From positions 1 through 23,487 of the IMG/VR virus record IMGVR_UViG_3300031758_000583: DNA of 23,487 nucleotides. One strand, given 5' to 3'. The DNA is from a virus. Below, one piece after another: positions 1 to 7,716 of the stretch. Made by a program: the position numbers and the translations under genes. Numbering within the stretch: the first letter of the stretch is position 1; every line of letters begins with the position of its first letter. Below the pieces are notes generated by a model. That model saw only the letters and a list, made by a program, of their open reading frames with translations, made no database searches and was not told where the DNA came from.

Positions 1-2
1 TC

Positions 3-104
3 GGTCGCGAAGACCACTTGTTAACCTCGTACCCAGTAGAAGATTTGCCTAAGGAAGCGGTTAAACTGGAGAGAGTCAAAGCGTATCTTTTGCCAGATGG
101 CTGA
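3..104 (+). CDS. C-terminal end of an upstream gene (possibly terminase large subunit)
   Basis: Reading frame 3 is open from the window edge to a TGA at 102–104 and encodes about 33 residues ending in AYLLPDG. The other two forward frames stop early. Its stop overlaps the ATG of the next gene at 97, a tight coupling usual in phage late operons. Position directly before a small gene and the portal is where the terminase large subunit normally sits, so terminase is the guess from gene order only. No terminase motif is visible in so short a fragment. Confidence 0.5.
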   Translation, partial: GREDHLLTSYPVEDLPKEAVKLERVKAYLLPDG

Positions 105-255
105 CAAAATGCCTGAAGAGCTTCTTAAGAAGTTTGCCGCAGACCGTGAGGCCAAAAAGGCTCCTAGCGGTAAAGAAGTGAGTGGGTCTGAAGAAACTCG
201 CAAGCGTGCTAAGGCCAAAGCACAAAAGGCTAAGGAATCTATCTTCCGCAAGTGA
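97..255 (+). CDS. Small Lys-rich protein before portal
   Basis: A 52-residue ORF starts at ATG 97, overlapping the end of the preceding frame, and ends at TGA 253. It is rich in Lys, Ala and Glu (for example RKRAKAKAQKAKES) and predicted to be a charged helix without membrane segments or cysteines. It ends 36 nt before the portal gene and is probably in the same transcript. Position between a presumed terminase and the portal suggests a small packaging or head-assembly accessory, but no family is recognised. That both ends abut neighbouring genes supports it as real. Confidence 0.55.
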   Translation: MADKMPEELLKKFAADREAKKAPSGKEVSGSEETRKRAKAKAQKAKESIFRK

Positions 256-291
256 TCCTTTAGGGTCTCAATTACCTGTTTGAGTGTGTAG

Positions 292-2517
292 ATGGCCAGT
301 TCGACCGAAACAAGGAAGAGGTTCAATGAGATCTTAGAGGCGTCCCGCACTCAGGATCGAAGCAACCAGGCGTCGACCATGGTTGTTTTGAGCCATCTAC
401 AGCAGATGACCCTTCTCATGATTAAGAAGGGTCTGACTTTTTATTGTGATCAAGATACATTTAAAAGCCGTACACGTTTTCTAGACGACGTTATTGCTTT
501 AAATAAGCTTGATATACGTTTTCCAGCGATTATTAGGAACTTTTTAATCGACGGCTGTGGACTGTTTTACTTCAGACCAGACCCAAAGCTTAAGTATCAG
601 ATCTACTTCTTCAACAAAAATCAGTATCGCGTTTACCACGATGTAAACGGAGAGGTTGAAGAAGTCGTTATTGTCTACAGCTATAAAGTTAAAAACGCGA
701 ATCTTGGTTTACCTAGCAATAGCTACGGACAAAACAAGCGTTATGTACGCTTGACCATCACAGCTGACGAAATTAGCGAAGTTGAGACTGATACTGAGTT
801 AAGTTTTGATTTAGAGCCTGGAGCTATTCTGACTCCAGCCAAAAAACGACCAAATACTCTTGGTTTTATCCCTGCTGTTGAAGTTTTAAATAAACCAAAC
901 GCCAGCGGAACTGAGGGTGAAGGCGAGTTTGACCCGTTTATGGAGCAGATTGTGCTCCATGACGAGATGACTCGGAACATCGCAAAGAATATTGAATTTT
1001 TTGGGAATCCCACGCTGATTAGCTCACGTCCTCGGAGTGATCTGGTCGAAGCGAGTGACGCCTCCAGTACTTTTAGGCCGACTATCAGCAGTCAGAGCGG
1101 TTTTTCTGGGGTCGATAGTCCTTCGACACGCGTAAGCGAGCCTTTTGGTGCCGGCATGGGCGGCGGTCTTCGCGTGCCTCGCATTATTGCGAACGTGGAA
1201 CCCTCTGACCGCGTGGGTTACATGACTCCGGACCCAGTGAACGGAGATATGAACCGGTACGCTCTCCTTCTGCGAGAGGAAATACGTACTGCCTTGGGCG
1301 GCGTTGATGAAATTTCAATTTCAGCTGGCGCGACCGCTACGGAAATCAAGGGTTTGATGGGTCGTGCTCAAGCCACGGCTCTCCGTAAGAACAAAAGCTT
1401 CTTGACTTACGGTTTCAATCGTCTCTTAGAGATGATGATCTATCACCAGGAGATGATTTTCCGCGAGTCGTTTATTGCCGCTGCTGGGCTTAAAGAACCG
1501 AGCTTACCTAAAGAACAAACGGAAGAAACTCTAGAGAAGTATCAGAAATCTTTAGCTCGGTACGAGGTTAAAGTCACCCAGACGATTCAGCTTGCTCTCC
1601 AAGAAAATAAAGTGCCTCCTGGCGTCGTCGGTTTACCCGAAGATGGTGATCGCACTGTTACTTACAGGTATCAAGGCGATGTTTACGAGGATACGGCATA
1701 CGACATTAACCAAAAGTCGATCGTTGTTCGTAATTTACAAGAGCTTGGTGTGGACAGCATCGAAGCTCTTAAGTTTCTTTTCCCTGAGAAAACTGATTCT
1801 GAGCGAGCTGAGATGTTGAAGGGTTTCCCCTTCCGCATGGTGCAACAAACTCAATCAGCAATGCAACAATTTCTGGTATTATTAAGCCAGATGTTGCAGT
1901 CGCCGCATCCCCTTGCGCCGAATCAGCCACTTGCTGCTGATCCTAGACTGAACATAACTCCGCTCCTTTACAGGACATTCGACCACCTCGCGGAAGAACT
2001 AACTTACTCGGGTAGCTATGAGCCAGCAGATCCAAGCTTCGACCCCGAGCCCGGTCTCCCCGGCGGTAGCCCCGGCGGTATCATCGGACCAGGGCTCAAC
2101 CGCCTACCCGCAGTGGGTGGCGCAAACCTCTACCCCGGCGGTAGCTTCGGTACCTACAGCCCAACCGCCGTCGCAGGTACAACAGGCTACGGGCCTTTCT
2201 ACCAGCAACCAGTTCAGCCAGTTAACGTCGCCCTCCTCCCCGAGCAATCCTTGGGAAGCGGCGATGGGTACCCTGGAACGGGTGCTGTCCCAGGTGAACT
2301 CTCCGTCCCCCAGCCAGGTTCAACAGTCGCCTTACCAGGTGGCACCGCAACTGGCTACTCAACTGAGCAATCAGAGTTTACAGGCCCAACCTTGGGCTTA
2401 CCAGGAGCAGCAGGTAGCGCCGACCTCGTTTACCAACGCTTCACAGACCCAAACTTCCTCGCAAACTTCTACGGCCCCGCAAACGAGCGTAAGCCCCGTA
2501 ACCGCCGAGGTCGTTAA
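292..2517 (+). CDS. Portal protein
   Basis: A 741-residue protein, called the portal (the dodecameric ring at the capsid vertex through which DNA is packaged and ejected). The call rests on size, position before a scaffold and the capsid gene, and portal-like content in the first 570 residues: an N-terminal helical stretch, then alternating beta and helical blocks, and a long charged helical region (residues about 400–440). From about residue 585 the protein changes to a Gly/Pro-rich, probably disordered tail (PGLPGGSPGG and similar) ending in a basic NERKPRNRRGR. That tail is exactly the part encoded by DNA that also codes for the scaffold-like protein in another frame (from 2018). No strong ribosome site precedes ATG 292. 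The portal identity is fairly secure; whether the last 166 residues are native or the result of a frameshift or lost stop is open. Confidence 0.8.
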   Translation: MASSTETRKRFNEILEASRTQDRSNQASTMVVLSHLQQMTLLMIKKGLTFYCDQDTFKSRTRFLDDVIALNKLDIRFPAIIRNFLIDGCGLFYFRPDPKLKYQIYFFNKNQYRVYHDVNGEVEEVVIVYSYKVKNANLGLPSNSYGQNKRYVRLTITADEISEVETDTELSFDLEPGAILTPAKKRPNTLGFIPAVEVLNKPNASGTEGEGEFDPFMEQIVLHDEMTRNIAKNIEFFGNPTLISSRPRSDLVEASDASSTFRPTISSQSGFSGVDSPSTRVSEPFGAGMGGGLRVPRIIANVEPSDRVGYMTPDPVNGDMNRYALLLREEIRTALGGVDEISISAGATATEIKGLMGRAQATALRKNKSFLTYGFNRLLEMMIYHQEMIFRESFIAAAGLKEPSLPKEQTEETLEKYQKSLARYEVKVTQTIQLALQENKVPPGVVGLPEDGDRTVTYRYQGDVYEDTAYDINQKSIVVRNLQELGVDSIEALKFLFPEKTDSERAEMLKGFPFRMVQQTQSAMQQFLVLLSQMLQSPHPLAPNQPLAADPRLNITPLLYRTFDHLAEELTYSGSYEPADPSFDPEPGLPGGSPGGIIGPGLNRLPAVGGANLYPGGSFGTYSPTAVAGTTGYGPFYQQPVQPVNVALLPEQSLGSGDGYPGTGAVPGELSVPQPGSTVALPGGTATGYSTEQSEFTGPTLGLPGAAGSADLVYQRFTDPNFLANFYGPANERKPRNRRGR

Positions 2518-2941
2518 TCACTTCGGGATTGAAGCTCCCGGCATCCTGAATCAGTACGCTTGCTCGCTTGAGGATCTCCTCATCGACCAAGCTCAGAAAA
2601 TGGACGCCCTCTCTGCTCGCCACGATGCGATGCAGACGATCCTGACTGATCCCGAGCATCTGGCTAACTACACCGATCGTTATTTCACGGAAGTGGTACC
2701 CGTGGACATCGACGGTGATCTTGACTATAGCCAGCAACAAGCTCAGACGTACCAGCCCCGCTACGACATGCCAGCGCCCCCGGCTAATGCAGGTGGCGTT
2801 AATGCCGGCGCTCAACCTCAGCAACAGTGGGATCAGTTCAGCGACGTCATGAACCGCAGCCCTGAGAACGCCTGGCGTGTTCTTCAGCAAATGGGTCCTG
2901 AAGCTATGCGTAGCAAGCTTCTCTTTATGGATCCTGCTTGA
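2018..2941 (+). CDS. Scaffold-like / capsid assembly protein overlapping the portal gene
   Basis: A 307-residue protein whose first half is a Gln/Pro/Ser/Thr-rich disordered region and whose second half (from about residue 165, ITAEVV-like segment through the C terminus) is a normal mixed-composition domain with helices such as SLEDLLIDQAQKMDAL and a closing basic helix near GPEAMRSKLLF. The composition, position between portal and major capsid protein, and a short helical C terminus fit a capsid scaffold. The first 500 nt (2018–2517) overlap the portal gene in a different frame. ATG 2018 forms an ATGA but has no good ribosome site; ATG 2264 (in NPWEAAMGTLERVL) follows GGGAAG by 5 nt and is a plausible alternative or second start. 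A terminator follows 24 nt after the stop. Confidence 0.7.
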   Translation: MSQQIQASTPSPVSPAVAPAVSSDQGSTAYPQWVAQTSTPAVASVPTAQPPSQVQQATGLSTSNQFSQLTSPSSPSNPWEAAMGTLERVLSQVNSPSPSQVQQSPYQVAPQLATQLSNQSLQAQPWAYQEQQVAPTSFTNASQTQTSSQTSTAPQTSVSPVTAEVVNHFGIEAPGILNQYACSLEDLLIDQAQKMDALSARHDAMQTILTDPEHLANYTDRYFTEVVPVDIDGDLDYSQQQAQTYQPRYDMPAPPANAGGVNAGAQPQQQWDQFSDVMNRSPENAWRVLQQMGPEAMRSKLLFMDPA

Positions 2942-2964
2942 TAGCATTAAAGAGCCAAGGTCAG

Positions 2965-2989
2965 AGCCCCCGTTACTGGGGGCTTTTTT
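2965..2989 (+). terminator. Rho-independent terminator after scaffold gene
   Basis: A perfect 7-bp stem (AGCCCCC at 2965–2971 with GGGGGCT at 2978–2984) with a 6-nt loop is followed by a run of six T (2984–2989). It lies 24 nt after the scaffold stop and before the next ribosome site, so it would end or attenuate the portal–scaffold transcript. Confidence 0.85.
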
Positions 2990-3021
2990 CTTGCTAATGT
3001 TTTTATAAAGGGATTAATTTC

Positions 3022-3159
3022 ATGCGCTCTCTCAGCTATCGTCCTCGTAAAGAGGATTCGAAAAAAGAAGAAGTAAAGGAAGTGGCTCCCGTCGAGCAAG
3101 TTAATGAAACTCAGCCTGAATCACTTGATTCTTTTGATGAGTCTGTTGTTATCAGCTGA
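3022..3159 (+). CDS. Small acidic protein, unknown
   Basis: A 45-residue ORF from ATG 3022 to TGA 3157, preceded by a ribosome site AAAGGGA at 3007–3013. The N terminus is basic (MRSLSYRPRKEDSKKEE) and the rest is Glu/Asp/Ser-rich, so it is probably disordered. It is the first gene after the terminator at 2965 and converges with the minus-strand membrane protein gene, overlapping it by 8 nt. No family is recognised. The good ribosome site is the main reason to accept it. Confidence 0.5.
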   Translation: MRSLSYRPRKEDSKKEEVKEVAPVEQVNETQPESLDSFDESVVIS

Positions 3160-3487
3160 CGTTATCGTCGTTTTTTCCCAGGCGACGCTCTAGTTCTTTC
3201 TCGGCTAACCGTTCAACGGCTGCCAAAATTCGGATACCTGCGTAGCCAATAATGAATGAGGTCGCTATGGCCTCATTTTTTGTGAGCTTGAATCTTTCTT
3301 CAATAGCTGGACTTACAAAAGTAGCCAGCATGTAACCAACAAGCGATGCCTTAATTAGATAAGGTATTACCTTTTTTACTCCTCGTGGGTGCGTTAAGCT
3401 TTCGGTGATTGACCCCGAAAAGCAAGCTATTGAGGATTCAGGGTCTTCGAAAAACACCGTAAGGACTCTTTCTATGTGGGAGGACAT
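3152..3487 (-). CDS. Small two-helix membrane protein, holin candidate
   Basis: A 111-residue protein with two hydrophobic segments, at about residues 40–60 (VIPYLIKASLVGYMLATFVS) and 73–92 (AIATSFIIGYAGIRILAAV), and a strongly charged C-terminal tail (RLAEKELERRLGK). Size, two membrane helices and a charged cytoplasmic tail fit a class II-like holin, which would permeabilise the inner membrane and release lysozyme at lysis. An AAGGG stands upstream of the ATG on the minus strand. It is the only minus-strand gene in the first 14 kb apart from the intron endonuclease, so it must have its own promoter or be read by antisense transcription. No endolysin lies next to it; the only murein hydrolase in the window is 12 kb away. 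It could instead be an unrelated small membrane protein. Confidence 0.5.
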   Translation of the reverse strand: MSSHIERVLTVFFEDPESSIACFSGSITESLTHPRGVKKVIPYLIKASLVGYMLATFVSPAIEERFKLTKNEAIATSFIIGYAGIRILAAVERLAEKELERRLGKNDDNVS

Positions 3488-3550
3488 CCGCCCTTACGAC
3501 GCTCTTAAATATCTTAGACGAAGTACAATTAAATAAGCTGGAGTATCACT

Positions 3551-4354
3551 ATGGTATACGCTCCTCAAACTAATTGGAAATACGATAAAAACCTTTATCA
3601 TCCGATTCAGTCTGGTCCTCAGCGCACGGGCGACGACTTAGATCTGCGGGACACTTATTTAACGATTTCTAGTGGCTACGTAACTCCTTTAGGGGTGCAG
3701 CAGACTTGGCTTGGCGTTATTGACGAAGGCGCTGATTTTGGGCGGATTCCGGTAGGCCCTCCAAATATTAGTGGATACTTCACGACCGAGTGGCGAGCGG
3801 TTCCTCCTGCTATTTCTGGTTATTGGACTAATTACGAGAACACGCAGCCGCACGCATCTGGCTTACTTGACAGTTACGTAGGTTTCCGTGCTCAGGGTCT
3901 CTACAGCACTGCGAATGCGACTGTCCAGACCGCTTTAGGTCCACAGCCTGGTTTGCGTAATTTTGGCACTCATACTTGGTATGGTGAACAAATACCTGAT
4001 AATCAGCTATATTCTCCTTTCCAGACACCTAGTTCGAACGACAACACACTAGATGGAGGAGGTATTACAGGTGGAGGTGTTACACATCCCTCAGTTGCTT
4101 CGCCCACGCTAACCAACCCAACTAACGACACGTCTGGGTCACGCGCCGCGTGGGTTTATCACTATCCAATTTATTGTCAGTCATTCACCGAGACTCGCTA
4201 CAGCGGAGTCCCTGGTCAAATGGGCTCTCCTGTCCGTAATAGTTATCGAGGCAAGTCACTTCGTTACGTCCCTAATTACGGGTCGGTATATGGTGTCCTT
4301 GGAGAAGGTGTACGAAATATGGTGCGTAGGTTTAGCCCTGGGACTAAGATCTAA
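3551..4354 (+). CDS. Unknown structural-type protein upstream of the capsid gene
   Basis: A 267-residue protein rich in Tyr, Gly, Pro, Ser and Trp with almost no charged clusters. It has repeated short turns of the type NISGYFTTEW (residue 73 on) and AISGYWTNYE (residue 87 on), which look like a duplicated beta-hairpin module. It ends in a basic segment (GEGVRNMVRRFSPGTKI). A CTGGAG ribosome site lies 6–11 nt before ATG 3551. It has no signal peptide or membrane helix. Location between scaffold and capsid genes suggests a virion protein such as a head decoration or connector, but I do not recognise the family. Confidence 0.65.
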   Translation: MVYAPQTNWKYDKNLYHPIQSGPQRTGDDLDLRDTYLTISSGYVTPLGVQQTWLGVIDEGADFGRIPVGPPNISGYFTTEWRAVPPAISGYWTNYENTQPHASGLLDSYVGFRAQGLYSTANATVQTALGPQPGLRNFGTHTWYGEQIPDNQLYSPFQTPSSNDNTLDGGGITGGGVTHPSVASPTLTNPTNDTSGSRAAWVYHYPIYCQSFTETRYSGVPGQMGSPVRNSYRGKSLRYVPNYGSVYGVLGEGVRNMVRRFSPGTKI

Positions 4355-4438
4355 ACCTCTAAAAGTGCGACAACTTGTTGTTCCTTAGGGCTTTTAAAGA
4401 CTTAAGATTACTTTTGTAGTTTCTTCTGAGTCTTATCG

Positions 4439-6680
4439 ATGTTTATCGATAATGATTTCCCGAAGATTCTTGGTGCGGAACTTTACCGTCCTCACCCTGC
4501 ATACATCGTTGAGATGGCTGCAGAGCCGGTTGACAAACCAGCCGCCTCTCTGAGTAATCGGAGAGTGAAAACCCGGTGAATTGCTGGAAACCCTTCTTAA
4601 AAGCTTCAGGCCCTACAACGTAGCCGGCGACGGCAAGCGTGAATGGTTAAAAAGTCTGAAGTCTGGGGCAATCAGCAGCCAAGCCTCTCAGGAATGAGTG
4701 GAAGGTTCATCGACTAGGGCATACGATCCAGACCGGATTATGAAGTCCACTAGCGCCGGGGCTCCCAGTATTGTTCGTAAGCTTTAAGCTTTCGCTCAAT
4801 ACCTAGACTAGATCCTCCGTAAATAGCCTGTATGGCTTTTGCGTCCCTGATGTAACCGGGAATAGAATACAAATCTTTCCCGTTTTTGGTTAGCTCTGAT
4901 TTAATCGGAAGACTTAAGCCACTAACGTCGAGGATCCAAGTCTGAAGCTGGTAAGCAAACTCTAGAGAAGCCGTGGTGACTTTAAACCGACGTTCTGTAA
5001 CGGATCCGTCGCCGTCCCACACTCCTCTTAGAAAGTCCTTTTTAAACTCACGGAGGTTACAAGAAAGTTTCAAAGTGTAGGACTTGTTAGGTGTTATACC
5101 TAACTTAAGTAAATCCTCCACTAAAGACTTTTTACTAAGAACTAAAATTTTTTGAGGGGCACAGTTCCTTTCATTAATTTTAGAAATCTTTGTTTTAAGT
5201 TCTGGAGCACCTTCACCTAAGAACTTTCTAAACTGCTCTAAAATGTTACAATCTTGTTCTTTTAGAGCTATCCTCGCTGCCGTTAATCTAGGACTTATGT
5301 TTCCATCTGCTGCTAACAAACCTAGAAAGTAAGCTTTATCTGGCGTATCGATGATCTCAAAATAGCGATCATTGTAATCCAGAAAAGAGTAAGTCTCTCC
5401 TGATTTTCTCTTACGCTTACCGGTTTGTTCGAAATAAGATGGAATACCTAGTTTCTTCCTAGCTTTATAAAAAGTCACCATCGTTACACCTAGAACTTTA
5501 GCTGCTTCAACATCTGGCATTTTCGAAGCCAGTTCTTGAACAACAGAAAACTCTGGGTTAAAACGTTCAAAGCGTGACATCTGGGAGCAAGATATAGTCA
5601 GTGCCCTAGGGATGAGAAACCTAGGGAGCGGACCCGGACTCAGGGATCCTAACACGTGTTGTCCACGACTTTTCAAAGCAACCCGGCCAGACGGTTCAGT
5701 TAGATCGTTACCGTTTCTTCGGTAACCCCGGCTCCAAAGAATCTCGCGAGCGTACTGCTGAGCAGACCATTGGTACTGCTAACAGCCGCAATATCGTGAA
5801 GGATAAGGTGCTCGTGACGCTTCGCGAGTACACCGGTCCTGCTGACCCGAGTGACCCCACTCAGCCCAGCACCTTCAAGATTGCGCGTGAGACCCTGATT
5901 ACCGCCCAGCGTCTGCTGCTGGACACCGGTAACCTCACCACCTTCCACCAATCGATCGGCAGCCTGACTCTGCTCGACGACTATCGTCGTTGGCGCGACC
6001 GGGTGTTCATCAATGAACTCCTGAAGGCTGTTTCTAAGGGTCAGTCTTCTGACACCCAAGGCGGTTACTACTTCCCTGGTGACCTGGCCACTGGTGCTCT
6101 GACCTACACCAACGCCGAGCAAGCTAAGTTCGACGTTAAGGATGACCTGCTGCGCGTGGTGAAGAGCCTGCGTAAGCGGAACACCCCCACCTTCCAGGAC
6201 GGTTTCTATCGCTGCGTTTGCGATCCGACCTTCCTGATGCACCTGCGTCAGAACAGCGACTTCCGTGAAGTTGCTCGTTATCCTGGCAATGGTCAAATCA
6301 ACCCCCTCATGTCCGGGATGCAGCCCAACGCTGCCCTGTACATGGGTCAAGGCTTTGGCCAAGCCACCTTTGTGGCCGGCGAGCCGATCATGCCCACGGG
6401 CTTTGTGTTTGAAGGCGTGCGCTTCTTCGAAAGCACCAACATGCCTACTCAAACTCAAAACGCGACCATCGCGTCTACCGCCGCTTCCTACAACGCAGCA
6501 GTCGGTATCTTCTTTGGTCCTCAGGCCGTTGGTGTCGGCATCGGTGGCAACAATGCCCAGGTGCTGCTCAACAACAACGACGACTTCAGCCGTTTCATCA
6601 TGATGATTTGGAGCCTGTACGCAGGTTTCGAACTTCTGAACGCTGATTTCGTCACCGTTGGTTACTCTTTCGACGCTTGA
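4439..6680 (+). CDS. Major capsid protein, split by a group I intron
   Basis: The coding sequence is join(4439..4530, 5657..6680), 371 residues. Exon 1 (MFIDNDFPKILGAELYRPHP and about 10 more residues) continues in frame only if 4531–5656 is removed: the last two bases of exon 1 (GT) join the T at 5657 to give a Val codon, producing AAEPVVVHDF. Exon 2 then reads through VHDFSKQPGQTVQLDRYRFF and on to TGA 6678. Reading exon 1 without splicing hits TGA at 4577 after 46 codons, so capsid production needs splicing. The protein is a cyanophage-type major capsid protein, presumably of HK97 fold (inference from family and position). Codons are strongly biased to C-ending forms, as in highly expressed genes. 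It is followed at 15 nt by a second, equally biased structural gene with a strong ribosome site, then a terminator. Confidence 0.9.
4531..5656 (+). mobile_element. Group I self-splicing intron in the capsid gene
   Basis: This is a 1126-nt intron. P1: exon end AGAGCCGGU (4522–4530) pairs with the internal guide GCCGCCUCU (4541–4549) with one mismatch and the required U·G at the splice site. A P4-side AATTGCTGGAAACC (4579–4592) and a Q-like AATCAGCAGCCAAGCC (4670–4685) match the conserved core of phage group I introns. P3 is GCCCT (4610–4614) with AGGGC (4716–4720). P7 is GACTA (4712–4716) with TAGTC (5595–5599), inside the classic AAGATATAGTC element. P8 is TCCAGA (4727–4732) with TCTGGG (5580–5585). 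P9 is CCCTAGG (5604–5610) with CCTAGGG (5620–5626). The last base is G (5656). A P10 of exon TGTT with intron GACA is possible. All core parts are present, so splicing activity is expected; the L8 loop carries the endonuclease gene on the other strand. Confidence 0.92.
4750..5580 (-). CDS. LAGLIDADG homing endonuclease, antisense within the intron
   Basis: A 276-residue protein with two LAGLIDADG motifs, YFLGLLAADG (residues 84–93) and FLRGVWDGDG (183–192), each keeping the acidic catalytic residue (D92, D191), so a monomeric two-motif enzyme that cuts an intronless allele to spread the intron. An N-terminal HTH-like segment (residues 23–47, DVEAAKVLGVTMVTFYKARK) probably helps DNA binding. 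The frame is open further upstream to 5676, but that would extend into capsid exon 2; ATG 5580 is chosen because it sits exactly at the P8 stem base, so the whole gene lies in loop L8. It is transcribed opposite to the intron and capsid mRNA, so it needs its own minus-strand promoter. No clear ribosome site precedes it. AT-rich codons differ from the C-rich capsid exons, consistent with an invading element. Confidence 0.92.
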   Translation of the reverse strand: MSRFERFNPEFSVVQELASKMPDVEAAKVLGVTMVTFYKARKKLGIPSYFEQTGKRKRKSGETYSFLDYNDRYFEIIDTPDKAYFLGLLAADGNISPRLTAARIALKEQDCNILEQFRKFLGEGAPELKTKISKINERNCAPQKILVLSKKSLVEDLLKLGITPNKSYTLKLSCNLREFKKDFLRGVWDGDGSVTERRFKVTTASLEFAYQLQTWILDVSGLSLPIKSELTKNGKDLYSIPGYIRDAKAIQAIYGGSSLGIERKLKAYEQYWEPRR

Positions 6681-6694
6681 GGAGGTAACTAACA

Positions 6695-7573
6695 ATGACG
6701 ATCAACCCTAACCAGATCTCGGTTGCCAAGATTTATCCTGGTAACTACACCAACGTTCTTCGTTACTGGCACGAAGAAAAAACCATGCAGTTCGAGAACG
6801 CCAACGGCGTTCAGACGAGCTACACCAACCAACCCGTTGGTGGCCCCGTGGGCGTGGTGTTCCGTCCCGGTTGGATTGCTCAGCAAGCCATCGGTTACGT
6901 TGACCTGAGCTATCAGGCACTTGGTACCAACAACCAGCTGGATTACTACACCCAGCCTTATGGTTCTGGTCAAAACGCTGCTAATCAGCCTTTCCTGAAT
7001 GCCAGCGTAATCATCCCGTCTCCCGACTACCACAAGGATGTTCGGGCAGACATCACCAACGGTATCACTGCACCTTCTGGTGCCTTTGTGTACCGCACCT
7101 CGCTCCGTGTCGACGGTGGCGATGTGGTTAGCTCTGGTGTTGCAGGTGGTTCTGCTTCTCCTCAGCTGACTCTGATCCCTGCGGTTGGCCAAGGTCTCCG
7201 CAACAACACCACTGTGGTGTCGGGTCAGTTCGGTACCTCTATTACCGGTTCCAACAGCCGTATTGCCAACGGCAGCGTTGCTTCTACGAACATCATCAAC
7301 AGCAGCAGCCTGTCTGCTCTGACTGCTGCTACTCAGTGGAGGCTCTTCACCACTACCAATCTTGGTGGCGTTGCTGCTTCTGGTCTGGCACAAGGTTCGG
7401 GTATCTATGATCCCCGCGCTGGTGCTGGCAAGCTGTCCGGCAAAGACAAGGCACTCGCTATTTGCGAAGTGTGCTGGATTGTTCCCGATGCTCCCCCGGA
7501 GCGTGCAGACCTGGCTCTGCAGCCCGGCGGCATTGTGGAATCCACCGCTTACACCTCGACTTCGCCTTCCTGA
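6695..7573 (+). CDS. Abundant structural protein paired with capsid protein
   Basis: A 292-residue protein directly after the capsid gene, with a strong ribosome site (GGAGGT at 6681–6686, 8 nt before ATG 6695) and the same C-ending codon bias as the capsid gene, both signs of very high expression. The sequence is Asn/Gln/Gly/Ser/Thr-rich and beta-like, without membrane segments, and has two cysteines close together near residue 260 (ICEVCWIVPDAP). Likely a head decoration or other multi-copy virion protein. The family resembles proteins seen next to cyanophage capsid genes, but I cannot name its function. It ends 28 nt before a strong terminator. Confidence 0.75.
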   Translation: MTINPNQISVAKIYPGNYTNVLRYWHEEKTMQFENANGVQTSYTNQPVGGPVGVVFRPGWIAQQAIGYVDLSYQALGTNNQLDYYTQPYGSGQNAANQPFLNASVIIPSPDYHKDVRADITNGITAPSGAFVYRTSLRVDGGDVVSSGVAGGSASPQLTLIPAVGQGLRNNTTVVSGQFGTSITGSNSRIANGSVASTNIINSSSLSALTAATQWRLFTTTNLGGVAASGLAQGSGIYDPRAGAGKLSGKDKALAICEVCWIVPDAPPERADLALQPGGIVESTAYTSTSPS

Positions 7574-7601
7574 TAGAATCAGGACGCGAGCAAAGGGACT
7601 T

Positions 7602-7627
7602 AACCCCTCCTTCGGGAGGGGTTTTTT
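7602..7627 (+). terminator. Strong Rho-independent terminator after capsid operon
   Basis: A perfect 9-bp stem (AACCCCTCC at 7602–7610 with GGAGGGGTT at 7615–7623) closed by a UUCG tetraloop (7611–7614) and followed by a T run (7622–7627). It closes the capsid and partner gene transcription unit. Confidence 0.95.
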
Positions 7628-7716
7628 ATTGGTTTCCTGTTCTTAAGTAATTTTTTACAGTATTTAGTATTTTCCGCTGTCAGAGTTAATAGTGCGTACC
7701 ATATTTATCCAGTTTT

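Noticed and set aside
2441-2947. 168-codon minus-strand frame opposite the scaffold gene
   Set aside because: Shadow of the plus-strand gene with no ribosome site or domain, and it crosses the terminator-proximal end of the scaffold.
4355-4438. Possible promoter upstream of the capsid start (TTGTTG near 4375)
   Set aside because: No −10 box at acceptable spacing and no strong ribosome site; not enough to call.
5581-5676. Extended start of the intron endonuclease (32 extra residues)
   Set aside because: This extension would cross the P7, P9 and 3' splice site and enter capsid exon 2; ATG 5580 at the P8 boundary is the better start.
5700-6695. 331-codon open frame antisense to the capsid gene
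   Set aside because: It mirrors the strongly codon-biased capsid frame; the predicted protein is Val/Thr/Gly/His-rich without recognisable domain, and the capsid frame is clearly the real one.
6689-7393. 234-codon open frame antisense to the capsid partner gene
   Set aside because: Same effect of C-ending codon bias on the complementary strand; no domain and no ribosome site.
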